From contig JAZNAQ010000022.1 in NCBI GenBank assembly GCA_045586595.1, forward strand, positions 1-64,000: a stretch of DNA of 64,000 bases, in the 5' to 3' direction. Positions 1 through 9,800 of the stretch are shown one piece after another. Below the pieces are notes generated by a model. The model worked only from the letters and a program-made list of their open reading frames with translations, was not told the origin of the DNA and searched no databases. A program made the position numbers and the translations under genes. The stretch comes from SIG480 sp045586595 (GTDB lineage Bacteria; Bacillota; Clostridia; Oscillospirales; JAAYXM01). The stretch's first letter is position 1, and each line of letters starts with the position of its first letter.

Positions 1-1
1 T

Positions 2-37
2 AAAAAACCGCAAGGCTAATTGCCTTGCGGTTTTTGT
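2..37 (-). terminator. Intrinsic terminator after rpsU
   Basis: A 9-bp GC-rich inverted repeat (CCGCAAGGC / GCCTTGCGG, loop TAATT) is flanked by A and T runs, so it can work in both directions. It sits directly after the rpsU stop codon. Confidence 0.85.
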
Positions 38-39
38 TT

Positions 40-219
40 TTAATATCTCTTTTTCTTTGCGCGGGCGGCTTCGCTCTTCTTGCGGCGCTTTACGCTCGGG
101 CTTTCATAATGCTCTCGCTTACGCAGCTCGGAGAGAACGCCTGACTTTGCGCAGGAACGCGTGAATCTTTTGAGAGCGCTCTCCAAAGACTCATTTTCCT
201 TTAAACGGATTTCTGACAT
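40..219 (-). CDS. rpsU: Small ribosomal subunit protein bS21
   Basis: A 59-residue, very basic protein that begins MSEIRLKENESLESALKRF and ends in a Lys/Arg-rich tail, typical of bS21 of the 30S subunit, which acts near the anti-Shine-Dalgarno end of 16S rRNA. The start at 219 is chosen because GGAGGGAGGG lies just upstream. A start 30 nt further out would put the ribosome binding site inside the gene. It is monocistronic, with its own consensus promoter and a terminator. Length and sequence are normal for Firmicutes. Confidence 0.95.
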   Translation of the reverse strand: MSEIRLKENESLESALKRFTRSCAKSGVLSELRKREHYESPSVKRRKKSEAARAKKKRY

Positions 220-270
220 TGTTATCCCTCCCTCCGCGTTCAAAACCAAAAAATAAATATTAACATTACT

Positions 271-299
271 ATTATAATAAAAAACTTTCGGTATGTCAA
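271..299 (-). promoter_or_regulatory. Sigma-A promoter of rpsU
   Basis: On the minus strand TTGACA (294-299) and TATAAT (271-276) are separated by 17 nt, a perfect vegetative promoter. It lies between leuS and rpsU, so rpsU need not depend on the leuS operon. Confidence 0.85.
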
Positions 300-335
300 C
301 AAGAATAATGTTTAAATATTGGTAAATTTTACTTT

Positions 336-2738
336 TTATTTAATTATCAGGTTGACAAGCCTGTTTTTTACTACAATGCTCTTAACAAGTTTACCCGTAT
401 CAAGTGCCTCTTTTACCTTAGGTTCATCGCATGCAAGCTTGATAACTTCATCGTCCGGAAGGTCTGCCGGGATAGTAATTCTGCTCTTTATCTTGCCACA
501 CACCTGAACTGCTATTTCAACTTCGGATGCCTTTGTCTTTTCATCATCAAACTGAGGCCATGCGCTCTCGGCAAGCATTTTATCCTCACCGTAGCTCTCC
601 CAGATTTCTTCGGTCATATGCGGAGCAAACGGATTGAGCAGAGCAAGAAGTATTTTCATTTCACCGCGGGTTGTGCCGTTTGTGCTGAAGTCGTTGATAA
701 GAGCCATCATCGCCGCGATTGCGGTGTTGAACTTCATGTTCTCTATATCTTCGCCGACTTTCTTTATTGTCTTATGAATAGCAGCCTCGTTCTTTGCTGT
801 TATCTCATCAGAATTTGCGGCATTCTCTGCAAGGTTCCACACACGGTCAAGGAATCGCTTACATCCGCGTACCGCCTGACTGTCCCAGGAAGCAACCTTT
901 TCAAAGTCGCCGATATACATGATATACAGGCGCATTGTATCAGCACCGTACTGATTGATTATATCGTTGGGGTTAATGACGTTCCCGCGGGATTTTGACA
1001 TCTTCTCGCCATTTTCTCCGAGAATCATACCGTGGCTTGTGCGCTTTGCATACGGCTCTTTCGTCGGAACAACGCCGATGTCATAAAGGAACTTATGCCA
1101 GAATCTCGAATAGAGAAGGTGAAGCGTTGTATGCTCCATACCGCCATTATACCAATCTACAGGTGCCCAGTATTCAAGCGCTTCTTTTGAAGCAAGAGCG
1201 GTATCGCAATGCGGATCCATATAGCGCAGGAAGTACCAGCTTGAACCTGCCCACTGGGGCATTGTGTCCGTTTCACGTTTTGCCGGCGCACCACACTTCG
1301 GGCAAGTTGTGTTCACCCATTCGGTAATATTGGCTATAGGCGACTCACCGTTGTCTGTCGGCTCATATGACTCTACATCCGGGAGGCAAAGAGGAAGCTC
1401 ACTCTCGGGAATCGGAACCCATCCACAATGCGGGCATGAAACGAGCGGAATCGGCTCGCCCCAGTATCTCTGGCGTGAGAATACCCAGTCACGGAGCTTG
1501 TAGTTTGTCTTTGGTGTTCCGAGCCCCTCTTTTTCGAGGAACTCGATTATTTTTTTCTTAGCCTCAGAAACTTCAAGCCCATCAAGGAAGCCCGAGTTTA
1601 CCATCTTGCCTGTTTCTACATCGGTAAACGCCTCGTTCTGGACATCGCCACCAGCTACAACTTCAATAATCGGAAGGTTAAACTTCTTTGCAAAGTCCCA
1701 GTCACGTGTGTCGTGTGCCGGAACTGCCATAATTGCACCTGTTCCGTATGACATAAGAACATAGTCTGAAATAAATATAGGTATTTCTTTTCCGTTCACG
1801 GGGTTTATTGCAGAAACACCGTCTATTTTTGCGCCTGTTTTCTCTTTAGCAAGCTCTGTACGCTCAAAGTCGGACTTTTTGGATGAAGTTTCAACATATG
1901 CCTTTACTTCATCATAGTTTCTGATAAGGTCTTTCCACTTCTCTACATACGGGTGCTCCGGCGAGATAACCATATATGTAGCACCAAAGAGCGTATCCGG
2001 GCGAGTTGTATACACGCGAAGAGTATCGTCTGCAGTTGTCTTGAACTCAACCTCTGCCCCTGTAGACTTACCTATCCAGTTCTTTTGCTGAATTTTTACG
2101 CGCTCAATAAAATCAACGTCGTCAAGGTCTTCAATAAGGCGCTCTGCATACTCGGTAATCTTGAGCATCCACTGGCTCTTCTCTTTACGAACAACTTCGC
2201 TGCTGCAACGCTCGCAAACACCGTTTACTACCTCTTCGTTTGCAAGAACACACTTACATGATGTACACCAGTTGACCGGCATCTGCATCTTATATGCAAG
2301 GCCCTTTTCAAACAGCTTTAAGAATATCCACTGTGTCCACTTAAAATAGCTCGGGTCGGTTGTGTTTATCTCGCGGTCCCAGTCGATGGAGTATCCGAGA
2401 GACTGAAGCTGAGATTTAAAAAACGCTATGTTCTTCTCAGTAACCTCGGCAGGATGAATTTTATTTTTAATAGCAAAGTTTTCAGTCGGAAGGCCGAATG
2501 CGTCCCACCCCATCGGGAATAGGACATTGTAGCCGTCCATACGGCGCTTTCTTGATACAACGTCAAGCGCAGTATACGGACGTGCGTGGCCTACATGCAA
2601 GCCATTGCCGGACGGATAAGGAAACTCGACAAGTGCATAAAACTTTTCCTTGTCGCCGCCGTTCTCGGCATGGAAAACCTTTTTCTCCTCCCAACGTTTT
2701 TGCCATTTCTTTTCGATTAAACCAAAATCATACTTCAT
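336..2738 (-). CDS. leuS: Leucine--tRNA ligase
   Basis: An 800-residue class I aminoacyl-tRNA synthetase that charges tRNA-Leu. The HIGH motif appears as HVGH (residues 48-51) and the KMSKS motif is intact in GEKMSKSRGN in the C-terminal third. Between them are a zinc-type Cys cluster (CTSCKC ... CERC) and the CP1 editing domain with GTGAIMAVPAHDTRD. The length matches bacterial LeuRS (about 800-860). It is the last gene of the smc-ftsY-rdgB-nadD-yqeK-LCP-rsfS-leuS run, 15 nt after rsfS. I see no T-box in front of it, and no clear terminator behind it before the rpsU promoter. Confidence 0.97.
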   Translation of the reverse strand: MKYDFGLIEKKWQKRWEEKKVFHAENGGDKEKFYALVEFPYPSGNGLHVGHARPYTALDVVSRKRRMDGYNVLFPMGWDAFGLPTENFAIKNKIHPAEVTEKNIAFFKSQLQSLGYSIDWDREINTTDPSYFKWTQWIFLKLFEKGLAYKMQMPVNWCTSCKCVLANEEVVNGVCERCSSEVVRKEKSQWMLKITEYAERLIEDLDDVDFIERVKIQQKNWIGKSTGAEVEFKTTADDTLRVYTTRPDTLFGATYMVISPEHPYVEKWKDLIRNYDEVKAYVETSSKKSDFERTELAKEKTGAKIDGVSAINPVNGKEIPIFISDYVLMSYGTGAIMAVPAHDTRDWDFAKKFNLPIIEVVAGGDVQNEAFTDVETGKMVNSGFLDGLEVSEAKKKIIEFLEKEGLGTPKTNYKLRDWVFSRQRYWGEPIPLVSCPHCGWVPIPESELPLCLPDVESYEPTDNGESPIANITEWVNTTCPKCGAPAKRETDTMPQWAGSSWYFLRYMDPHCDTALASKEALEYWAPVDWYNGGMEHTTLHLLYSRFWHKFLYDIGVVPTKEPYAKRTSHGMILGENGEKMSKSRGNVINPNDIINQYGADTMRLYIMYIGDFEKVASWDSQAVRGCKRFLDRVWNLAENAANSDEITAKNEAAIHKTIKKVGEDIENMKFNTAIAAMMALINDFSTNGTTRGEMKILLALLNPFAPHMTEEIWESYGEDKMLAESAWPQFDDEKTKASEVEIAVQVCGKIKSRITIPADLPDDEVIKLACDEPKVKEALDTGKLVKSIVVKNRLVNLIIK

Positions 2739-2753
2739 TTTATATAACCCCTT

Positions 2754-3116
2754 TTATTCACTCAGCATGTCATCAACCGGTACGGGTATAGCATCCGCCC
2801 AGACGCGGTCAAGCTGATAAAAACTTCTGCCATCTTGTGTGAAAATATGGATAATAATGCTTCCATAGTCCATAAGCACCCATGTTCCGCCATGGCCTTC
2901 GATGTGGTGCGGAGCAATCCCCGCCTCATCAAACTTCTGCTCAACAGCCTCTTTAAGTGTGTTGACATGAGTGTTTGAATTACCGGTGCAAATTATAAAA
3001 TACTCTGCAAGGGTTGTTATTTCTTCAATCCTAAGTACGTTTATGTCTGCGGCAATTTTATCGTCGAGAGCACGCACTGCAAGCTTAACCTGTTCGTTTA
3101 TATTCATCGCATTCAC
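2754..3116 (-). CDS. rsfS: Ribosomal silencing factor RsfS
   Basis: A 120-residue protein of the RsfS/Iojap (DUF143) family, which binds uL14 on the 50S subunit and blocks subunit joining in starved cells. The family signature is visible in EYFIICTGNSNTHVNTL and in the downstream region GGTWVLMDYGSIIIHIF. The start overlaps the stop of the LCP gene by 4 nt, so the two are translationally coupled. The order nadD-yqeK-(LCP)-rsfS-leuS is common in Firmicutes. Confidence 0.93.
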   Translation of the reverse strand: MNAMNINEQVKLAVRALDDKIAADINVLRIEEITTLAEYFIICTGNSNTHVNTLKEAVEQKFDEAGIAPHHIEGHGGTWVLMDYGSIIIHIFTQDGRSFYQLDRVWADAIPVPVDDMLSE

Positions 3117-4096
3117 CTCTTTTGTTTTTGAAACAGATTGAGTTCCTCAATCTGGGTTGTATACGGATTATAATACTCGTTTATAAGAGCAAGGACTTCC
3201 TCCTCATTCGGGAAATAGTATGACAAGCTGTCGTAATAATCTGCATATCCCGGAAGCGTATGCATATTTACATCTGTCTCAAGATTCATTGTAAGCATCT
3301 GCTTGCCGAGCCAGATTTCATTCCCGAGAGAAAGATCCGTCTCAATATTGTCGAGAATAATCTCGGCAAGTTCGGGTATTCTCGAAAAAGTCGTAGGGGT
3401 AAGCATCTTTTTTATAAGTGCCTCAACAAAAGTATGCTGTACCTTTATTCTGCCAAGGTCGCCATCCACATAGGTTGCACGGTAGCGCATAAACCCCATC
3501 GAATCATATCCGTCAAGTGTTTGCAAACCTTTTTTAATATTAATTGTAAGGTCCTGAGCAGGGTCTTTATAATACATATCTATCGGAACATCAACCTCTA
3601 CCCCGCCGATTGCGTCGATAAAATCAACAAAACCTTCGACCGAAACAAGAACATGTTTATCCGGACGTATGCCCGTTATACTCTCGACCTCGTCATAAAG
3701 GGCGTATATGTCCCCACCCGACGAAGCATATGCTGCATTTATCTTTTTTGTGGTGCGAGATACGTTTACTATTGTATCGCGCGGGATACTGAGTATGTTC
3801 ATATTTTTATTTGCCGTATCGAACATAGCAAGCATAATGGTGTCTGTGCTCCGGCTTGCCGCATCTTTACCTACAACAAGCACCGTAAACACGCCTTCTC
3901 GGTGGCGCAGGTCAATAGTCGGTACTTTTTCATCGCGAATAACGCTGCCCCTGTATTGAGAGCTTGCACTCGACACTGCCGGAGGCTTTACGCGGTTTAT
4001 CGCCACCGCCGCGGCAACCATAACAACTGCCGCTATCACAAGAATAATTGATATTATATATTTAGCCTTGTTGCTGATAGCATATCTTTTCTTCAT
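3113..4096 (-). CDS. LytR-CpsA-Psr (LCP) family cell wall transferase
   Basis: A 327-residue single-pass membrane protein. A basic N terminus (MKKRYAISNKAK) precedes one transmembrane helix (about residues 13-33) and an extracytoplasmic LCP domain with FTVLVVGKDA, TDTIMLAMFD and ILSIPRDT. LCP enzymes attach undecaprenyl-linked wall polymers to peptidoglycan. The ATG at 4096 is preferred: it lies 19 nt after the yqeK stop with AAGGAT upstream. The only longer start is a TTG at 4138 inside yqeK with no ribosome binding site. Location between yqeK and rsfS is usual in Clostridia. The polymer is unknown. Confidence 0.9.
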   Translation of the reverse strand: MKKRYAISNKAKYIISIILVIAAVVMVAAAVAINRVKPPAVSSASSQYRGSVIRDEKVPTIDLRHREGVFTVLVVGKDAASRSTDTIMLAMFDTANKNMNILSIPRDTIVNVSRTTKKINAAYASSGGDIYALYDEVESITGIRPDKHVLVSVEGFVDFIDAIGGVEVDVPIDMYYKDPAQDLTINIKKGLQTLDGYDSMGFMRYRATYVDGDLGRIKVQHTFVEALIKKMLTPTTFSRIPELAEIILDNIETDLSLGNEIWLGKQMLTMNLETDVNMHTLPGYADYYDSLSYYFPNEEEVLALINEYYNPYTTQIEELNLFQKQKR

Positions 4097-4115
4097 CTTC
4101 AGTATTTTTATCCTT

Positions 4116-4676
4116 TCAGCCGCGCTCCGATATTTCAAAGTTACGCGCCTCTATCATGTTGGCGTCAATCTCGCTTCCTCGCGATATAAGAACGCTAAGC
4201 GTTGTATCAAATCCGCGAATAAGCGCAGCAGACAAATCGCTAAATGCAAGAGATCGAATTTCTGAAACGCCGTCAAAGGTACGTCCCTCTTCGGTTAAGT
4301 CTGCAAGCCAGATAACCTTTTCTAAAAGTGTCATACCTCGATGCGCTGTAGTATGCCAGCGTATGGCCCCGCACACAGCCTCAGGCTCATCAAAGCGAGC
4401 CCAGGCTATAATTGCGCCCGAGAAAGCATGAATTATTTTTTCAGAACGCTGAGTTCCGGTCAATATAATACCATGCTCATCCACTAATTGCAACTGCTGC
4501 TCATATGGCATTTCCTTTGCTATGTCGTGCAGGTATGCCGCACGGCGGGCAAGGTCTACATCCGCACCCCAGCGTACAGCAAGCTTTTCGGCCATTTTGA
4601 CACAGCCCTCGGTATGGAGAAACCGTTTTTCGCTCATAGATGATTTTACATGAGTTATTATGTCTTTTTCTGTCAA
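4116..4676 (-). CDS. yqeK: HD-domain Ap4A hydrolase YqeK
   Basis: A 186-residue HD-superfamily phosphohydrolase. H and HD metal ligands are visible in RRAAYLHDIAKEMPYEQ, followed by HAFSGAI and RWHTTAHRGMT. Members hydrolyse diadenosine tetraphosphate symmetrically to ADP. The start overlaps the nadD stop (ATGA), as in most Firmicutes, where nadD and yqeK are a fixed pair. Confidence 0.92.
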   Translation of the reverse strand: MTEKDIITHVKSSMSEKRFLHTEGCVKMAEKLAVRWGADVDLARRAAYLHDIAKEMPYEQQLQLVDEHGIILTGTQRSEKIIHAFSGAIIAWARFDEPEAVCGAIRWHTTAHRGMTLLEKVIWLADLTEEGRTFDGVSEIRSLAFSDLSAALIRGFDTTLSVLISRGSEIDANMIEARNFEISERG

Positions 4677-5290
4677 AATCTATCGCTCCCCGAAATTCCG
4701 TAAAGCTTATTTTTGGCTATATAAGCACGCACCTCTTCAGGTAAAAACTCTAAAAAACCGTTGCTGTTTATATCGGGGCGAAGCTCCGACGATGATATTG
4801 TAACCGCCTCGGTTTCTATTATCCTCGACACTGCACCGTACTTTTCTTTTAATAGTCTGCCGTGTTTTCTAAGAGTTTCTAAATCGTTTTTATCTCTTGG
4901 AACCGCAGCAATATTTACAAGTTCAAAAATAGTCTGCGGCTCACGCCAGCTTTCTATGCTGAGGAACATATCTGTACCCATAACAAGCCACAGATCGTCT
5001 TTGGGCAACTTACTTTTAATCTCTCTTAGTGTATCTACCGTAAAGCTCTTGCCCTCACGTAAGATTTCAATATCGCTTACCTCAGCATCAACAAGCCTTG
5101 CGGCAATCCGCGTCATCTCAAGCCGGTCCTGAGATGACGGTGAGCCTGCCGCCATTTGCTTATGCGGCGGAACTCCCGTAGGTATAAATATAAGTCTGTC
5201 AAGCTCAAGCTCAACTTTTGCAGCGCGTGCTGCATTTATATGCCCCATATGCGGCGGATTGAATGTGCCGCCCATAAGCCCTGTACGCAT
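4673..5290 (-). CDS. nadD: Nicotinate-nucleotide adenylyltransferase
   Basis: A 205-residue nucleotidyltransferase that makes deamido-NAD from NaMN and ATP. The N-terminal GGTFNPPHMGHIN carries the (H/T)xGH signature, and the C-terminal ISSSELRPDI matches the ISSTxIR ATP-binding motif. It abuts rdgB with no gap and overlaps yqeK. Together with nadE at 22.7 kb it supplies the last two steps of NAD synthesis. Confidence 0.95.
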   Translation of the reverse strand: MRTGLMGGTFNPPHMGHINAARAAKVELELDRLIFIPTGVPPHKQMAAGSPSSQDRLEMTRIAARLVDAEVSDIEILREGKSFTVDTLREIKSKLPKDDLWLVMGTDMFLSIESWREPQTIFELVNIAAVPRDKNDLETLRKHGRLLKEKYGAVSRIIETEAVTISSSELRPDINSNGFLEFLPEEVRAYIAKNKLYGISGSDRF

Positions 5291-5884
5291 TTACAAAACT
5301 TCCTCAAGCTTTTTTGCCATTATTTCAAGTGATTTTGCGCGGTGGGATATTTCGTTCTTTCTCTCCTGTGACATCTCCGCCATGGTCATACCCTCACTCG
5401 GCACAAAGAACACAGGGTCATACCCAAAGCCTCCCTCGCCATGCGGAGAACGCAAAATCTCGCCCTCAATCTCTCCACGCGCCGAAAACTCGCGCCCATC
5501 AGGGAATACACATGTTATAACCGAAACAAATCTAGCACTTCTCTCGCCGTGGGAAACATTACTCAAATTATTAAGGAGATACTCATATCTCTCTGTATCA
5601 TCTTTACATTTATCTCCGCCGTAACGGGCAGAGTAAACACCCGGTTCGCCATCAAGTGCATCAACCTCAAGGCCTGAATCGTCGGCGATAGCAGGGAGGT
5701 TTGACACCTGCATTGCCGCAACGGCCTTTATTCGGGAGTTCTCCTCAAAGGTTGTTCCCGTCTCTTCTGCATCTGACTCGATGCCCGCCTCTGCAAGAGA
5801 GAGCGCCTCTATGCCGAACTTATCAAGTATTGCGCCTATCTCACGGAGCTTTTTTTTATTATTTGTGGCTATGATAAATTTCAT
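5291..5884 (-). CDS. rdgB: XTP/dITP diphosphatase (RdgB/HAM1)
   Basis: A 197-residue nucleotide-pool cleaning enzyme that hydrolyses dITP, XTP and ITP to monophosphates. It opens MKFIIATNNKKKLREI and carries the family hallmarks ADDSGLEVDALDGEPGVYSA and GEGGFGYDPVF, then the basic SHRAKSL near the end. Length is normal. It is 10 nt downstream of ftsY and continues into nadD in the same transcription unit. Confidence 0.96.
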   Translation of the reverse strand: MKFIIATNNKKKLREIGAILDKFGIEALSLAEAGIESDAEETGTTFEENSRIKAVAAMQVSNLPAIADDSGLEVDALDGEPGVYSARYGGDKCKDDTERYEYLLNNLSNVSHGERSARFVSVITCVFPDGREFSARGEIEGEILRSPHGEGGFGYDPVFFVPSEGMTMAEMSQERKNEISHRAKSLEIMAKKLEEVL

Positions 5885-5894
5885 TTAAATCACC

Positions 5895-6800
5895 CTATTC
5901 AAACAGCGCATCAACAAACGACACAGCGTCAAATTCGGTAAGGTCGTCTATCTGTTCACCTACGCCGATATATTTTATGGGTAAGTTCATCTCATCTGCT
6001 ATTGAGATTACGATACCGCCCTTTGCGGTACCGTCAAGTTTTGTAAGTATTATACCGGAAAGATTTGTTACCTCATTGAATTTCTTTGCCTGAATAAGTG
6101 CGTTCTGCCCTGTTGTTGCGTCAAGCACAAGGTATGAATCAATAACCGCGTCGGGAAGCTCACGTTCAAGCACTCTGCGGATTTTTGCAAGCTCGTTCAT
6201 AAGGTTCTGGTTGTTGTGGAGTCTTCCTGCAGTATCACAAATAAGAACATCAGCCTTCCTTGCTCTTGCGGCATTTGAAGCATCAAACACAACCGCGGCC
6301 GGGTCAGCCCCCTCACCGTGGCGCACAATCTCCGCACCCGAGCGTTTTGCCCATATATCAAGCTGCTCGCCCGCAGCGGCTCTGAATGTGTCGCCTGCGG
6401 CAAGAATTACACGCTTGCCCTCTGATGTAAACTTTGAAGCAAGCTTTCCGATTGAAGTTGTTTTGCCAACACCATTAACGCCAACTATGAGAATGGCACG
6501 CTGATTTGGCTCATTTACACTTTTATCGTTGCGGTTTAAAATATCAAGGATGATGTGCTTTAGCTCTGCAATTATTTCCTCGTCGGTCTTGAGCTTCTTT
6601 TCCTTAACATTCTCGCGCAAACGCTCGGTTATGTTCATCGCGGTAGAAACACCGAGGTCTGCCATTATGAGAGTTTCTTCAAGCTCGTCGAGCATTTCAT
6701 CACGATTTGAAGAAAATGAACGGATAACATTGCTTATTTGCCCGCCCACTGCATCGCGCGTTTTTGCAAGACCTTTTTTGAATTTATCAAATAATCCCAT
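5895..6800 (-). CDS. ftsY: Signal recognition particle receptor FtsY
   Basis: A 301-residue SRP-type GTPase that receives the Ffh-nascent chain complex at the membrane. It has a short N-terminal helical part (MGLFDKFKKGLAKTRDAV), the N domain, then the G domain with the P-loop GVNGVGKTTSIGKLA, DTAGRLHNN and the TKLDGTAKGG motif. The long acidic A domain of enterobacterial FtsY is absent, as usual in Gram-positives. It lies 26 nt after smc, a conserved pairing. Confidence 0.96.
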   Translation of the reverse strand: MGLFDKFKKGLAKTRDAVGGQISNVIRSFSSNRDEMLDELEETLIMADLGVSTAMNITERLRENVKEKKLKTDEEIIAELKHIILDILNRNDKSVNEPNQRAILIVGVNGVGKTTSIGKLASKFTSEGKRVILAAGDTFRAAAGEQLDIWAKRSGAEIVRHGEGADPAAVVFDASNAARARKADVLICDTAGRLHNNQNLMNELAKIRRVLERELPDAVIDSYLVLDATTGQNALIQAKKFNEVTNLSGIILTKLDGTAKGGIVISIADEMNLPIKYIGVGEQIDDLTEFDAVSFVDALFE

Positions 6801-6826
6801 TTTTAAACCTCAATTAAACTATATTA

Positions 6827-9800
6827 TTATGTCAGCTTAACTCCCACAGAGCGCTCTACTTCTGAAATGCTTATTGCAAGCATCTTAGATACACCCTTCT
6901 CCTGCATTGTTACACCGTAAAGAGCATCTGCCTCTTCCATTGTTCCTCGACGGTGAGTTATTACGATGAACTGTGTTGTCTCTGCCAGACGGCGTAAATA
7001 CTCCGCATACCTTGCGACGTTTACATCGTCAAGCGCAGCCTCGATTTCGTCCAGTACACAGAACGGAGTCGGGCGAATCTTCATTATTGCAAAGTACAGC
7101 GCAATAGCAACAAGCGCGCGCTCGCCACCAGAAAGAAGCGTTATTGTCTTAAGCGTCTTCCCCGGGGGCTGGACGCGTATTTCTATTCCGCAATTTAAGA
7201 TGTCGCCCTCGTCCTCTAAGACGAGTTCTGCCTTACCGCCACCAAATATCTCGGCAAATGTCTCGCCGAAGTTGCGGTTGATTACCTTGAACTGCTCTGC
7301 AAATATAGTCTGCATTTCTTCGGTAATCTCAAAAATCATCTTTTCAAGCTCTGCCTTTGCCTTTTCAAGGTCACCACACTGCTTTGTCATAAACTCATAA
7401 CGCTCGGATACGCGCTCATATTCTTCTATCGCATTTACGTTGACATCTCCGAGTTTTCTGACTGCGCTCTTAAGCGCTGATATACGCTTTGTGGCCTCAG
7501 ACATAGACTCTATCGGAACAATGTATTTTTCTGCAGTACCCATCGTAAGTTCATACGACTCCCACAGTTTTTCTGTTATCTGCTCCTCCTCGCGAGCGGC
7601 AGACTCCTTCTTCATTTCAAGGCGTGAGCGCTCACGCTCAAGCTTTAATATATCATCGTTCTTTTCTTTACTTTCTTTATCCTTGCAGCTGCGCTCCGCT
7701 TCAAGATTAATGCGCGCCTCTGCAATATCACAAAGCCTCTGCTCTATGAGTTTTTTCTTCTCGCGGCGTGCTTCTGCCGCCGCCTTCTTCGCCAAAATTT
7801 CAGTTGCGAGTTCGTCATTCTGCTTTTCAATATCGCGGATGGTCTGCTCCTTTGAGGCGCGGTCTCCCGCCATTGCAGATGAAAGCATTTCTATTTCTTC
7901 AAGCGCACGTCGTGCCTCAGAAGACTCAGCAAGGTTTGCCGCAAGGCTTGCCTGAGCGGTCGCCATCTCCTCAGCGAGTTCGGTCTTTTGCGCGGCAAGG
8001 GACGAATTACCTTCAATAAGAGCCTCTTCCTCCTCGCGAAGCGCACTAAGCTCTTTTTCTTTATCTGCGATACACTCGATCGTTGTTTCTTTAACGCGCA
8101 GCGACTGGCTTTTCTTCGCCGCAAGAGCTGTAAGCTCATCGTTCAATGAGTCTATAAGCTCGTTTAAGTGGCGGTGTAGCGTCTTGTAATGCTCAATTTC
8201 CGTCTCGGCTTTAAGCAGAACGTCCTCGGCATTGCGCTTATCGTTTCTGCAGACCTCCATCTCATACATAAGCGCATTATAGTCGCGCTCAGCTTCTGCC
8301 TTTTCGGTGTTGGTCTTCTCAATCTTTTCACGAAGTGCGACAATGTCGCCCTCGAGCTTCTTTATCTCATTTGTACGGGTAAGTATTCCGGAGGTCTTGT
8401 TCGTACTACCGCCGGTATACGTACCGCCCGAGTTTATTATCTGCCCGTCAAGCGTGACTATACGGAAGCTGTAGCCGTATTTTTTCGCAACGGCAGACGC
8501 GCTGTTGATGTTATCGCAAACGACTATTTTGCCAAGCAAATAGCGGATTGCAGGCGCAAACTTCTCGTCATAGCCTACAAGGTTTGATGCAAGCCCGACA
8601 AATCCTGCCTGGTTTGAAAGACCCTGTTTATCAAGTTCGCTTCCCTTAACTGTATCAAGCGGCATGAACGTAGCCCTGCCGCCGTCGGTACGTTTTAAGA
8701 ATGCGATTGCTTCTTTTGAGTCGCGCTCATCTGAAACTATTATATTCTGAAGTGCCCCGCCGAGAATCGTCTCAATGGCAACTGTGTACTTATCCTCAAC
8801 TCGTATAAGCTGAGAAACCGTACCGTAAATGCCGCCGAGATTGCCTTTATCCTTCGCTTTCATTATATTTTTAACTGCATACGAATACCCCTGCAAGTCG
8901 CGCTCCATCTCACGGAGCATACGAAGCTTATTCTCCATCGACTCAAGGGAAAGCTCAAGCTTTGAGCTCTGCTCGCGGAGCTTTTCAAAGCGCTCACCAC
9001 GGGATTTATACTTCATCTCAAAGCCGTTTAGCATATTATCCGCGCTTGAACACTTTTCCTCGGCTTCTTCGAGGTTTTCTTTAACAAGTGCAAACTTCTG
9101 CTTTGACTCAGAAAGCTCGGCTTCACGAGTGGCAAGCTCTGCCTCTATATCTGTTTTACGGGTATCAAAACCTGCAATCTCCGCATCAGAGGCGGACATT
9201 GCTATTTTAAGTTTTGCAATATCGTCTTCGCAAATCCTGAAGCGCAGGCGTAAATCGTCAAGCTTTGCCGCCGCGTCATCACTCTTGCCTGAGGCAAGAA
9301 GTGCGGCTTCGCGCAGGCTCTCTATCTTCTCCTCTATGGTGCGGGCATCCGACTCAAGCTCACTCACACGCTTTTCTCGCGCTTTTATCTGTTCGGCAAT
9401 GCTCTGTGCACGGTTTGTTTCGTCATTAATTTCTGCGCGGATACGTTCAATATTATGAAGATTGTTGGTGGAGGTAGACTCGAGCGCAGCTATTTCGCTT
9501 GCTACCTCGTTTATCTCACGCTCTGCCTCACGCTCTTCGTCACGCGCTGCCTGCGCCTGCACATCCTTTTCGCGCATTTTCTCTGCGAGTTCTTCAACCT
9601 CTGCATAGAGCGAATCGAGCGCAGCTTTAGAGGCAGCAAACTGACTGCATACCACCTCATAATCATTTATGTATTTCTGAGCATTCTCTTTTGCGCGGGC
9701 GAGGTTTTCTGTCCATACACTGACCTCAAGGCCCCGAAGCTCATCATATATTTTTATGTATTCACGGGCCTTTTCCGCCTGATGCTTAAGCGGGCCGACC